This document shows positions 12,271 to 23,300 of a DNA stretch of 64,000 nucleotides, in pieces (the first letter of the stretch is position 1; each line of letters opens with the position of its first letter). The translations under genes were made by a program, and so were the position numbers. The notes under the pieces are model-generated. The model had not been told where the DNA came from, made no database searches, and worked only from the letters and a program-made list of their open reading frames with translations. Source of the stretch: Lithospermum erythrorhizon (lineage: Eukaryota; Streptophyta; Magnoliopsida; Boraginales; Boraginaceae). The stretch lies in assembly GCA_019722365.1 (NCBI GenBank), contig JADFUC010000459.1, positions 1 to 64,000 of the forward strand, written 5' to 3'.

Positions 12271-14100
12271 TGGCTTACCATCCAGTTGCCTTGAACTCTC
12301 TTGGACTCGCACATGGCCTTTTCGGACTCTTCCACACTTTGACTTTCATTCCAGCGCCGCTTCCCGGGAGATACATTTACATAGTTAAACACATTTAGTA
12401 TCCATAATTATATTTTGTAGAAATATATTGTATTCAAATAGTTATAGATACTCCCTAAAAGCTGCTTCAAATAATTTTTACGCTATATCGTAATCTTTTC
12501 ACAGAATATATGCATACTCAAATAGATTCTATTTTGAGTACACTTATACTCTAATAATTGTTAAGCTCAGTACACTATATACATAATCTTTTTCGGAATA
12601 TATACATTGCTCAAATAGTTATATTTTGGTACATACTTAAAAGCTGTTAGGATGTGTACGACCTTGACTTCACTTTCTCGGTCTTGATCTGACATTATCT
12701 TCCGGTTCCTTTTCCTTTTCTTCCAGATCTTTCTTGTTGTTTGACCATTAGCAGCATGTTGTATTTGCGATGGTGATGTATTGTGGCTGTGAGAAATTAT
12801 TTTTTAATGTTAGTACTTACGATCCAAGCGTCTGATGATTCTTAAACATTTCCGTCACGTTTCAAGGCCCTAAATGATAATGCGATTGCATTCTAACATT
12901 TGGAAGTTTTAGCGTTCATATTCTTCTTTTGAATTGTTTGAGCATTCATGGCCAAATACTTTGCCCTACGATCTTGTTGAAGTTTTAAATATTTTATTCT
13001 TAGTCGGTCGTCGTAATGGATTTGTCACTTTGTGGTATCGTTACAACCCCGATTAATCCATAACATGAACACCGCAAAAAGTATATGAAACATATCGATC
13101 TTATATTTAAAATTTTATTTACTACTTAAATTTCTTACCATTAAGAAAATGTATCACCGTTTAGGTGGGAAGTTACTTTGCATATTTAGATTTGCAAATG
13201 TTCTCCATTCTTCGCGCCAATTGTATTGGCACACCTCTTGAGTTGATCAAGCGGCGTGCATAACTAAGGCCTAATCAAGCCATTCTTGGGCGGGCATAGC
13301 CGTATCCAATGCATAACAGGATGGCTTTTCACTTGCGTATTGCTATCCAACAAATAATGTGTAAGCTTTCTCCAAATAGCAAAAGCCAGGTTCCAACCAC
13401 TGCTAGTATCTTTCTCAAGTTTCCAACTCTTATACATTATGTAACTGCTTTTGTACTTTTTGGCCGGACTTGATGGCTTCAGGACCTAGGCAACTTGTAA
13501 ACTCTTTCGACGTCGTCCTAAGGATATATAGAAATTTCTTCTGATGATGATACTTTCAGTTGCGATGGGTGAAATTCTCTGCCCATATCATGACGTTGGC
13601 ATGTATCTTGTTTACTCTCAATTTGATTGGACCAAAATCACACGCGCTCTCGATTCTTCGTTCTCTCGTTTTTCATCACGCCATCCCTTTTGAACTCTGC
13701 ATTACCAAGTTTGGAGAAAACATATATTGTAAACCTCGTAGTATGCTTCTTTTTTCATTATCCTTTGTTTTTAACTTTGGTAGCGAGCACGCTTCTCCCG
13801 AGCCACCTCATCGCTTCCGCTTCCCTATCGTCACAAATCGCTTCTCCAGAATCTGAAAATCTAAATTTAACCTGCAGCCAATTCTTTTAGATGCTTTGCC
13901 ATCTCGTCGCTTCTCCCAATAGTCACCATTTAGGTTACTTACGTATTCTCATTACTTTATCACGGTGTGTTGCGACAAACTTTGACTCAAAAGTAAGTAG
14001 CCCCAATTTTCTTCGTTTCCAGCATTTTATTTTCCATGTTTGTCTACAAAATCAATAGTGGAAATATATCATTTTATTTCGATATAAAAAATCAAATTAT
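12271..14100. other. Unassigned degraded sequence
   Basis: No supported gene. The first 400 bp after the LTR carry diverged GTAC motifs (for example 'gagtacacttatactc' near 12536), suggesting more of the palindromic repeat. Two overlapping + frames near 13560-13890 (98 and 87 codons) show no recognisable motif and no splice context. Confidence 0.4.
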
Positions 14101-14134
14101 AAAAAGTTTATGTGTGCTCAAATGTATGTGGCTT

Positions 14135-15084
14135 GAGTACATATGTACTCTGATACATTTAAACACATATGCTTCATAAGATTAAGTATTTTCGGAGTAC
14201 ATACGTGCTAAGTGTCAAAATATATAGCAAGGTATACATGTACTCACAGACATATATGTAGACAAAATTTCACTATCTTCTTAACATGCAGAGTATTTGT
14301 GTACTCAAATGTGTAAGGTTTGAGTACATATGTATTCTCAATACATTTAAGCACAATCACTTTCTATAACTAAGTATTTCCAAAGTACATATGTACTTAG
14401 TGTTTAAATGTATTTGATTACACATCTACTCTGAACATATATGTAGATAAATTTTACCTATGCTCTTAACATGCATAGTATTTATGTACTCAAATGTATA
14501 AGTTTTGAGTACATATATACTCTCAATACATTTAAACACATTTACTTTCTAGAATTAAGTATTTCCAAAGTACATATGTAATTTGTGTCAAAATGTATTT
14601 GAGTACACATGTACTCTGAACATATATGTAGACAAATTTTACCTATACTCTTAGCATGAAGAGTATTTATGTACTCAAAATGTGTAAGTTTTGAGTACAT
14701 ATGTACTCTCAATACATTTAAAGACATTCAGTTCCTAGAATTAAGTATTTACAGAGTACATATGTACTTAGTCTCAAAATATTTTAGTACACATGTACTC
14801 TAAACATATATGTAGATAGATTTCACCTATGCTCTTAACATCCAGAGTATTTATGTACTCAAATGTGTAAGTTTTGAGGTACATTTGAGTATATATATAC
14901 TCTAAATACGACCAATACATTCAGCTTTCTAAAATTAAGTATTTCAGATGCGTATGCAACTTGGTGTTAAAAAGCGTGTTGATTCACAGCATGTACTCTA
15001 AACATATATGCAGATAGGTTTTACCTATGCTCTTAACATGTAGAGTATTTATGTACTCAAATTTGTAAGTTTTGAGTACATATG
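14135..15084. repeat. Satellite array, about 186-bp units with internal palindromes
   Basis: The anchor 'tttgagtacatat' or a near variant occurs at about 14135, 14322, 14507, 14693, 14876 and 15074, giving spacings of 187, 185, 186, 183 and 198 bp. A typical unit carries, in order, a 16-bp palindrome of the type GAGTACATATGTACTC, 'caatacatttaaacac', 'agaattaagtatttcc', a second palindrome 'aagtacatatgtactt', 'tgtatttgagtacacatgtactc', 'aacatatatgtagac', 'ttttacctatgctcttaacatg' and 'agagtatttatgtactcaa'. The array breaks off within a unit at 15084 and resumes at about 18346. Confidence 0.85.
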
Positions 15085-18000
15085 CAGGGACGGAACCAGG
15101 ATGCAAAGGTAAGGGGGGCCAAGTTGAAATAAAAATATAGTATATAACTTGTAAAATAATATTTCATAGTAAAAATGATAAAATTCATCTTAAAAGGTAC
15201 TCTTTTGCACTTTCACTCTATCAAATCAATAATGTTATCGGTAGAGATATTTTCAAGCTATTTCTCGTTTGTATAAATAACCAAAGAATACAGAAAGAAA
15301 TCCATCGTCCAGAAATGCTGATTTACGTCGTGGTCTTGATATGGTTCGTAGCAAAAAGAAAATAATCGTTCAACGTTCTTGTGAATCTTGGAAGGGTTAA
15401 AATGGCCGAAGATCAATCATCAATAAGAGGATAAATAGTAGATTTTCTGTTCTCACTTGAAGTGTTTTGACATAACTTCGGATATTATAGAAATATTCTT
15501 GGTATGGATGATTAGTAATGTCTTCATATAGTGCCTTAAGCGAATCTTTAGAATATCTTTTTCATAAATGCGTGAAATCTTACGAGTAGAATGTCTGACA
15601 GTCGACAAATACTTTCCCGCGTTGAGCGTTTATAGCCATCTACAGGATCCAAAGCCACCTGAAAGAGCAAGCGATTCATTAGTTGTTTCATTGAACACAT
15701 TGTTCATTACTTAGATAAAATCTATATTTGCATTAAATAAATCAAAGTGATAATGATCTTTCCTTAGTCATAGGATTAGTCGTCTGCTTTGTCTCTGGCG
15801 ATTCGAGCCGCGACCAACAAAATAAAAAGCCTTCGTTTGAGGAACTTACATGCACTTGCTACGACGAAAATAATTTCACATTTTTACATGAATTGTTCCC
15901 ATCCAACATCTAGTAGTTGGTGCACATGATACTTTTTGAAGATCCGTCGCGTTGATATGTCTTGAGACTTCCTTTGAAACAATTGGAAAGGATCATGATT
16001 GATTTTTAAAATCTCGCTTAAATCGTATACGAGATAAAAACAAATTCAAAGGATGTCGAGGAGTTTGTAAACTCCCTCGGCGTCCCTGGTTGAGAAGCGG
16101 AGTCCCCGCCCAATCGTATATACTTGTCTGATGCAAATTGGTGAAAACGATTTCATTAAAGCGCAACGAAATTATAATGTGACCCAGTTGAGAGTTTGTT
16201 GCCATTCTGAAACATTATTTCCCCGATTGAAACCTTTTTCGATCTCCAATCATAAGCTGGGCTACCCAGCATTGCTATTTACGTTAGCGAGGCGTGCCCG
16301 ATTCACGGATTCTTTTTACATGAACTTCTGACACAATTTATAATGAATGGTAATTTATTTTCAAAAAATCATGGGCCGGAATCTTTCCTACAGCGGGCAT
16401 GACGAGGAGCGGTGGAGGCGATGGGCCGCTTGATGAACAAAATAGGCAAATGTCGAGGATTTGGTAGAAACCCGAGCTCTTAATCCATTAAACCTACCGC
16501 TCATCTGGCATGTCGTAATCGACCCGCGAGATATTATGCGGCTTAGTCCCGTATTAGATTTCAAAATAAAAACATAGCATCTTTAAGAAGTGTTTCGGTT
16601 GTAGTATTAGAACATGAATCGAATCCAGCCTTTCTTGAATAAAACTACCCCCGTTTACGTATCTCAACCACGACCGCTATTTGTTCACTTATTAGAGTTA
16701 GCCAAAGCAATTTCGTGACTAGAATACAAAACTTAGCATTTTCAATTTCTTAACGAATTGCTACTTGCGCCCTTATTGCCGAGAAGTTTTAAAATTTCTT
16801 TTTTGAACTTTAGGAGATGTGTATGTAGCATTTCTGGGCGTTTTTAAAAGTTACAACAAGCTACTCGTCGTTATAAGACCCAATGAAATGTCTGATAAAA
16901 TTACCTCATTAAAGAGAAGAGAATTCTGCCATTAATACTCGTAAATGGAGACCTTGATAAGTGAGAAATCGAACACTACTCCAATTGAAGCACGAGAAGC
17001 CTTAAGCAATTTTAATTTATTTCATACAACTTAGTATACTTATTAATCAACTTTTGCTCGATGTCTTTGGGATGAATTCCTCGAATCAATCATACGTTTA
17101 TTGTACAGTTTAATTGACCCCGTATGTTTGCTTAAGGAAAGCAATCGTTACCATTTACTTTTTCTCAATTTGAGAAATCCTCAGCAAAACAAATGCAATA
17201 AACCTGCGATGGTTTTTACGAATAGATAGCAAGGAGAAGACGATATGTAGCATGAGTAGTTGGAAATACTACAACAGTCGGGGATATAACTTATGCGAGA
17301 AGCTTTGAAGCGTCTCCGGTGTTGGCCGTTACTTGAATACTTAAAGTACTTGTTTAGGTTGATGATTTTGTTGGATATATGCACTTGAATGCGATCCCAG
17401 TGCATTTAGAAGAATACTCCCACAGTATTGAGCTTAACCCAATCAGTGCCGGATAATGTCTCCCTTGCTTGCCCCGTTTCTTTATGTTTGTGAAATTAGA
17501 AATTCCAACCGTTTTTCAAGATGTGTCGTATCGATGTTTTTCATTATTTTTCGGTAGAATTGAATCATTAGTCACCGATGTAGTTGTTTTGTAATTAGAG
17601 GCAGGTTGAGGGTTACTACTCTTTTTTAAGAAAGAATTGATTGTTTTTGATTCTTTTTATTTGTCATTTGATGTCAATACCAACAAAATATTGAACCAAA
17701 GAGTATATTAAAAATATAACTACATAAAATTATTAACAAAGAAAAAATGCTACGATTGTCGAAAACTTATATTAAATTGCTAAATATTTTAGAATATACA
17801 TCAATAAAATAAATAAGCATGACTTACTATATAACTTTTAGACAAGTATTTGAAATTTGGAAGCCTTGACGGGGTGTAGTATTATAATTATGATGGTGAT
17901 GAGCAACGAGCGACCCGATTATGATGATTGATGAAGCTGACGAAGCGTAGGCTTACTTTTTCAATAATATGACTACCGTAGTGTGGATGACGCTGGGGCT

Positions 18001-18345
18001 TGGGAGTTTTGATTGTATAAAATAAAAATTTATTAAATATTTTTACCTGAGCCAGCGTCCACGTTAATATTATGATTTAGAGCCATGATATTTCATGTAA
18101 TAGAGCGATGAGAGTAGTCTTAAAAAGGCATGGGCCGAAATAATAGAAAGAAAATAAAAAGAGCATGGATGAGATTCGATCATAATTTGCCGAGGGAAGT
18201 AGTCTTTTGAGTGCGGGGGGGCCGTTTGAGCTCTGTTACCATTTGTCAAATACATGCTCGCGCATAACATAATATATAGATGTTTCTAAAAAGTCGAGCT
18301 GATGGCCCCACCCTGATTTAGTCCACTGTCATTGTAATAACTGCC
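15085..18345. mobile_element. Probable DNA transposon inserted in the satellite
   Basis: The satellite unit stops at 15084 ('gagtacatatg') and resumes near 18346 with 'cagaaagcgtttaaacacg...agaattaagt', the part of the unit expected next. The 3.26-kb insert begins 'ggacggaaccagg...aggggggcca' and ends 'tggccccaccctgatttagtcc'. The right end, reverse complemented, loosely mirrors the left end, and this G-run style of terminus is common in plant hAT/ZMYM-like elements. No transposase could be read: reading frames are short, the longest being 74 codons on the minus strand at 17181-17405. Either a decayed or a non-autonomous element. Class assignment is inference. Confidence 0.45.
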
Positions 18346-18560
18346 AGAAAGCGTTTAAACACGTTCGGCTCCCTTTAGAATTAAGTGTTTTAGAGTACGT
18401 ATTGTACTTAAATGTTATGTCAAAAGTTCTTGTATCTTTCAAATGTTTTACATGGCGACTGGAAGTATAAATATACTCGGTCTGAGATCTATAAATATTT
18501 CAATCACCAGGAAACTTCCATATTCATAGTATTTTAGTACTTAATTTTGTCTACTTAGTG
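18346..18560. repeat. Continuation of the 186-bp satellite
   Basis: Contains 'tttaaacac', 'tagaattaagtgtttta', 'gagtacgtattgtactt', 'tatgtcaaaag' and, near 18540, 'gtacttaattttgtctac' and 'gtacatatgtacta', in the order of the satellite unit but more diverged. It is the right-hand part of the array split by the insert before it. Confidence 0.65.
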
Positions 18561-18638
18561 TACATATGTACTATATAAATAATTTATACATATTTTAGGC
18601 CTAGAACATTAAATTTACAATTCAAACCACATTAGATG

Positions 18639-18900
18639 TTTCAAAATATTTTTCTAAATCAGAATACTAGTTTCAAAATATTTTTCTAAATCAGAATACT
18701 AACATGCATTTAGTTATTTAAGGTTGACAATTAAATTAGAGCACGAATATATAAAATTCAACAAATAAGTACTAATTTCCACAAATCTGAACAAAATTGG
18801 TACAAAAATACACATTAGAACACGAATATACAAAATTCAACAAATAGCTTCTGAAATTCACACTTAAAAGCCCGAACAAAATCGGTTCAAAAATTAAAAT
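18639..18900. repeat. Two short tandem duplications
   Basis: The 31-base string starting 'tttcaaaatatttttctaaa' occurs at 18639 and again at 18671. Further on, a unit of about 79 bp starting 'ttagagcacgaatata' (18736) is repeated near 18815 as 'ttagaacacgaatata', including the shared 'aaaattcaacaaata'. Both lie in the far 5' flank of the homeobox gene. Confidence 0.8.
18705..18712 (-). promoter_or_regulatory. L1-box-like site upstream of the HD-ZIP IV gene
   Basis: TGCATTTA on the + strand is the reverse complement of TAAATGCA, which matches the L1 box (TAAATG followed by C or T, then A) bound by HD-ZIP IV proteins. It lies about 1.4 kb upstream of the first possible start codon of an HD-ZIP IV gene, so autoregulation or regulation by a paralogue is conceivable. 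A match of 8 bases in AT-rich DNA is expected several times in a window of this size, so this is only a candidate. Confidence 0.3.
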
Positions 18901-20141
18901 TTTGTCCGTTTACACCTTTTGACTTCCTTGAAAATTGGTCAAATGGTTGGAATTGCAGGATTTATGTCAATAAAATTTGAGCTTCAATTTGATCTTTTAG
19001 GGTTAGAGAGAGTGTGTGTGAAAGAGAAAATGTATGAGAGTTAGAGAGTGAATGTGTGTGTTTTGTGTGTAAACGTAAATGGGGTGATTTTGTTTGATTT
19101 TCTAAATTAAAAAATGTTAATATGGCGTTTTTAAACAGCCTAATAACTTAAGCAATTTATTAATGGTGTAAATATGAGACAAATTCACGACCTATGTGAT
19201 CAGGACCTATGTCCGATCTTTTAATTTAATAACTAATAACTTAAATTTAGTAACAAGGCCACATCTAGCAAGGCTTCAATGAATTACAATTACATTGTAT
19301 CATTATCTTCACTTTTCTTCAATTTATTTTCTTCTATTTTCTCTTATTATCTTTGTATAAAAAGATCCAAAAAGCCAACCTTTTTGAGACACAGCTACTT
19401 TTCTCTCTCACTGAGTGACTTCTCATGCTCAAAACCAAAAGCCTTTTTCACAAAAGTCAATCATGCATATATGATATATAGAGATTACAAAAAAGGCACC
19501 TAAACAGGCCCTCAAAACAAGGGTTCTAATTTGACTATTTTCTTCTATTCATATATAAAAATTACTCTTCTTTTCTTTTTGTACTTTCATAGATTCAGTG
19601 AGAGAAAAACTTTTCCATTTTATATAAATTACTTTTATTTTCTTTTGTATTTTCATAGATTCAGTCAGACAGACTTAGTGAGAGGAAAACTTTACCATTT
19701 TATATTCTTCTATAAAAAAGGTTTCATATTTCATTTGTTTATATAATAGGAGTATATATATATATAGAGAAAAAAAGGAGAATATAGAAGGAGGGTTTTA
19801 TCTATGGAAAGTACATACAAGGCTAGCTGTTTTCTTGATTTTTTTCCTTTTCCAATTTTTTTCTCTTTTTAATTCGGAGAGGACTTGGAAACAATTGGAT
19901 TTGGCCTCTCTTTATATATACTTGTAGTTTCCATAACATTTTTGTTCTTCATTTATGTATTTAAATTAAATCAAGAATCGTAGAAGGTAAAATAAATTTG
20001 ATGCACTGGAAAAGGGCAATTTTTACTTTTTTTGTTACTACATATATGTGTGTGCTCATAGAAAGTATAAATTAGTGGAGTAACAGAAGGGTTAGAGGGA
20101 GAAAAACAAGCAAGTTTGATTAAAATAAGGATTGAATCTCT
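18901..20141 (+). promoter_or_regulatory. 5' flank and probable promoter of the ANL2-like gene
   Basis: No other gene is seen. The stretch has GA/GT-rich tracts near 19000-19060, long T- and CT-rich runs at 19300-19700, and TATA-like runs near 19753 ('atatatatatatagag') and 19911 ('tttatatatacttg'). The latter lies about 230 bp before the first start codon and is the better TATA candidate. Short frames at 19279-19746 are low-complexity F/Y/S-rich sequence and are not called. Confidence 0.4.
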
Positions 20142-20328
20142 ATGAATTTTGGAGGATTTGTTGAAAATAGTTATGAACAAGGTGGTGAGAGTGGGAGTGG
20201 AAGTTCAAGAATAGTTGGTAAAAAATATTTGGTTTCCTTAACAAACAATATAAACTTCTGATTTGGCAAATCATCACCAATCTGGTGCTAAGCCTGTGTT
20301 CAACTCTCCTGGCCTCTCTTTAGCACTT
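20142..20328 (+). pseudogene. First coding exon of the ANL2-like gene, with a +1 frame disagreement
   Basis: ATG at 20142 opens '[15 protein letters not shown]', the N-terminus typical of ANL2/HDG1 proteins. That frame stops at TGA 20259. The next frame, from 20260, reads 'DLANHHQSG...[10 protein letters not shown]', which is the family's conserved block and joins exon 2 in phase through the donor at 20329. That second frame has a TAA at 20251 and no ATG, so the switch must fall between 20254 and 20259: one extra base relative to a working gene. No GT-AG pair within the exon repairs it. Either a real one-base insertion, an assembly error, or a gene now starting at the internal Met at 20791 (losing about 65 residues but no known domain). 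Confidence 0.75.
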
Positions 20329-23300
20329 GTAATTATTTCACCCCTTCTCTCTCACACACACACACACACACACTACCAGGTATAATTTCTTACGAATGAA
20401 AATATATATATATATAGCATATATATACCTATATATATATATAAATATATATTTTGAATTTATGGTTTGTTTCTGTTTCCTTGTTGGGATAGTTATTTGT
20501 GCTTATAATTTGGTTTTCTGAATTTCTGGGGTTTATTTCTATTTTGTAATGTACCAGCGTAGCTGAGCTCTGGTAGACTTTGGGATGCGGATTGTGATTA
20601 TTTGTTCATATATTTTAATTATTTGAAATTATGGGGTTTATTTTTCTGTGTTAACTAATGTGGGTTGTCATTATTTGTGAATATATTTTGATTATATATA
20701 TATTTTTTTTAATTATGGGGTTTATGTTTCTGTGTTTAACTAATGTGGGTTGTGATTATTTGTGCTTATATTTTGGTACAGCAAACAAGTATGGAGGGGC
20801 AAGGAGAAGTGGGTAGAATGGGGGAGAATTATGAGACAAATGTTAACAGCAGTGCTAATAATAGTGTTTCTGTGAGGAGGAGTAGAGATGATGAGCATGA
20901 AAGCAAATCTGGAAGTGGTGACATGGAGGCTGCATCTGGTGATGATGATCAAGATGCTGATGATCAGCCACCAAGGAAAAAGAGATACCACCGACACACT
21001 CCTCGGCAAATCCAAGAACTTGAATCGTATGTTTTGTTTGATTTATCCTAAATATACCATTTTCATTATTTGTTTGTCCTAAATATACAATTTTCATTAT
21101 TTGTATATCCTAAAGACACCATTTTCATTATTTGTTTGTCCTAAATATATAATTTTTATTATTTATTTATCCTAGAGATACCATTTTTATTATTTGTTTG
21201 TCCTAAAGATATAATTTTTAAGACATGGAAATTTATATGATGGATTTTGTTGTGTTTTAGTCTGTTCAAGGAGTGTCCTCATCCTGATGAGAAACAAAGG
21301 CTAGAGCTTAGCAGAAGGTTGTGCCTAGAGACTAGGCAAGTAAAATTTTGGTTCCAAAATAGAAGAACTCAAATGAAGGTAACCACTTATCTTGTTTTCT
21401 AAAATGTGCATGTTTCTATGTGTTTATATATAATTAACAAGGTGGTTTGATTTATTGGACTAGACACAATTGGAGCGTCATGAGAACTCGATCCTGAGGC
21501 AAGAAAACGATAAACTTCGTTCTGAAAATATGTCGATCAGGGAAACAATGAGGAATCCAATGTGCACGAATTGTGGTGGTCCGGCTATGATTGGTGATAT
21601 CTCGTTAGAGGAACAACATATTAGGATTGAGAATGCGAGACTGAAAGATGAATTAGACCGCGTTTGTGCTCTTGCAGGAAAATTTCTAGGTAGGCCTATT
21701 TCATCATTGTCAAACTCATCAATGGGTCCTCCAATGCCAAATTCAAGTTTAGAACTTGGCGTTGGAGGCAACGGATTTGCTACTTTAGGTTCGGTTCCAA
21801 CAACACTTCCCTTAGGGGCGCCTGATTTTGGCATCGGTATTTCGAATACTCTGCCTATAATGCCTCAAAGTAGAGGGGGAGGAGCAATTGGCTCGACGGG
21901 TATTGAGAGTTCACTTGAAAGGTCAATGTATCTTGAGCTTGCTTTGGCTGCAATGGCAGAATTATTCAAAATGGCACAAGCAGAAGAACCCCTTTGGATT
22001 AGAAGCCAAGAGGGGGGGAAAGAATTCCTCAACTATGATGAATACATGAGAACATTTCCACCTTGTATTGGTATGAAACCAAATGGTTTTGTTTCCGAAT
22101 CTTCAAGAGAGAGTGGTACAGTCATCATCAATAGCTTGGCTCTAGTGGAGACATTAATGGATTCGGTGAGTGATTAATTTAGTCCTTTAAATTTCAGTGA
22201 ACATTTATGGCCTCTTTAATTATCCATCTTCAAAAGTTGGAGAAATTTTCCTAAATATGGTACTCAGATCATTAATGATATACCATGTAGCTTACTTCAT
22301 TATTATACTAATTTCCCTCATTTAATACAATCTTTCTGGCTAAATTTATTGGTGGTTTTATGTCTGATCAGAACAAATGGGTAGAGATGTTTCCTTGTAT
22401 CATTGCAAGAGCTTCAACTACAGATGTCATAGCAAGTGGTATGGGTGGTACAAGAAATGGGGCACTCCATCTGGTAACAATAATGTCTAAATATTTAATG
22501 ATAATTTATCTAATTCAAAATATTTTATAATTTTCTCTGATACTCCATAATATTTTTTTCATTTCTCGGATATTATAATCATTGATTTAGAGTTTTCATA
22601 TTATTATTTTGTACTTAAAAATTATATGTAGATGCAAGCTGAGCTTCAAGTTCTTTCACCCTTAGTTCCAGTTAGAGAAGTCAATTTTTTGAGGTTCTGC
22701 AAGAAACATGCTGAAGGGGTATGGGCAGTTGTAGATGTGTCCATTGATACCATCAGGGAAGCTTCCGGTACAACAACCTATGCACAATGCAGAAGACTTC
22801 CTTCAGGCTGTGTTGTCCAAGATTTGCCTAATGGCTACTCCAAAGTAAGAATTTATAGTTCTCATTCTTTTCTTCTGTTTTTGAGTGACTTTTATGTTTC
22901 AATTTCTTCACTTGCTTGACATGCAATTTTTGTTGGTTTATCATATGACAGCTCACACTTTGTCTGCTGTTTATTTATTTCAACTTATCCCATCCCATGT
23001 TGAATTGCCCCTTTGTACCAGCATATTAAATGAGTTTGTTCATGTAAAAATATATGAAATGAAAATACTACTCCTTTCATTCCGAAAAATTATCCCATTT
23101 CACTATTTTGGATCAAACTTTATAAATTTTGACAATAAATTCTCATTAGCCGATAATAAATAATATAGGCATGTGAGATCTTATTAGATTCGTTTCAATA
23201 TATATTTTTGAAATATCAATTTTTTATAATTTTTATACAATATATAATTAAAGATTTTTACATTTTAAGTTGTGTCTTGGAGACCGTAAAAATTAAAATG

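Noticed and set aside
14135..15084. CRISPR-like array of regular repeats
   Set aside because: Units are near-identical over their whole 186 bp with no unique spacers; this is a eukaryotic satellite.
16460..16530. tRNA-like wording ('taccgctcatctggc')
   Set aside because: No cloverleaf with acceptor and T-arm pairing could be drawn, and no clear A and B box pair is present.
20743..21051. Frame starting at 20743 as the N-terminus of the homeobox protein
   Set aside because: It reads through the intron 1 acceptor at 20781; the family N-terminus 'MNFGGF' and the '[14 protein letters not shown]' junction show a spliced exon 1 instead.
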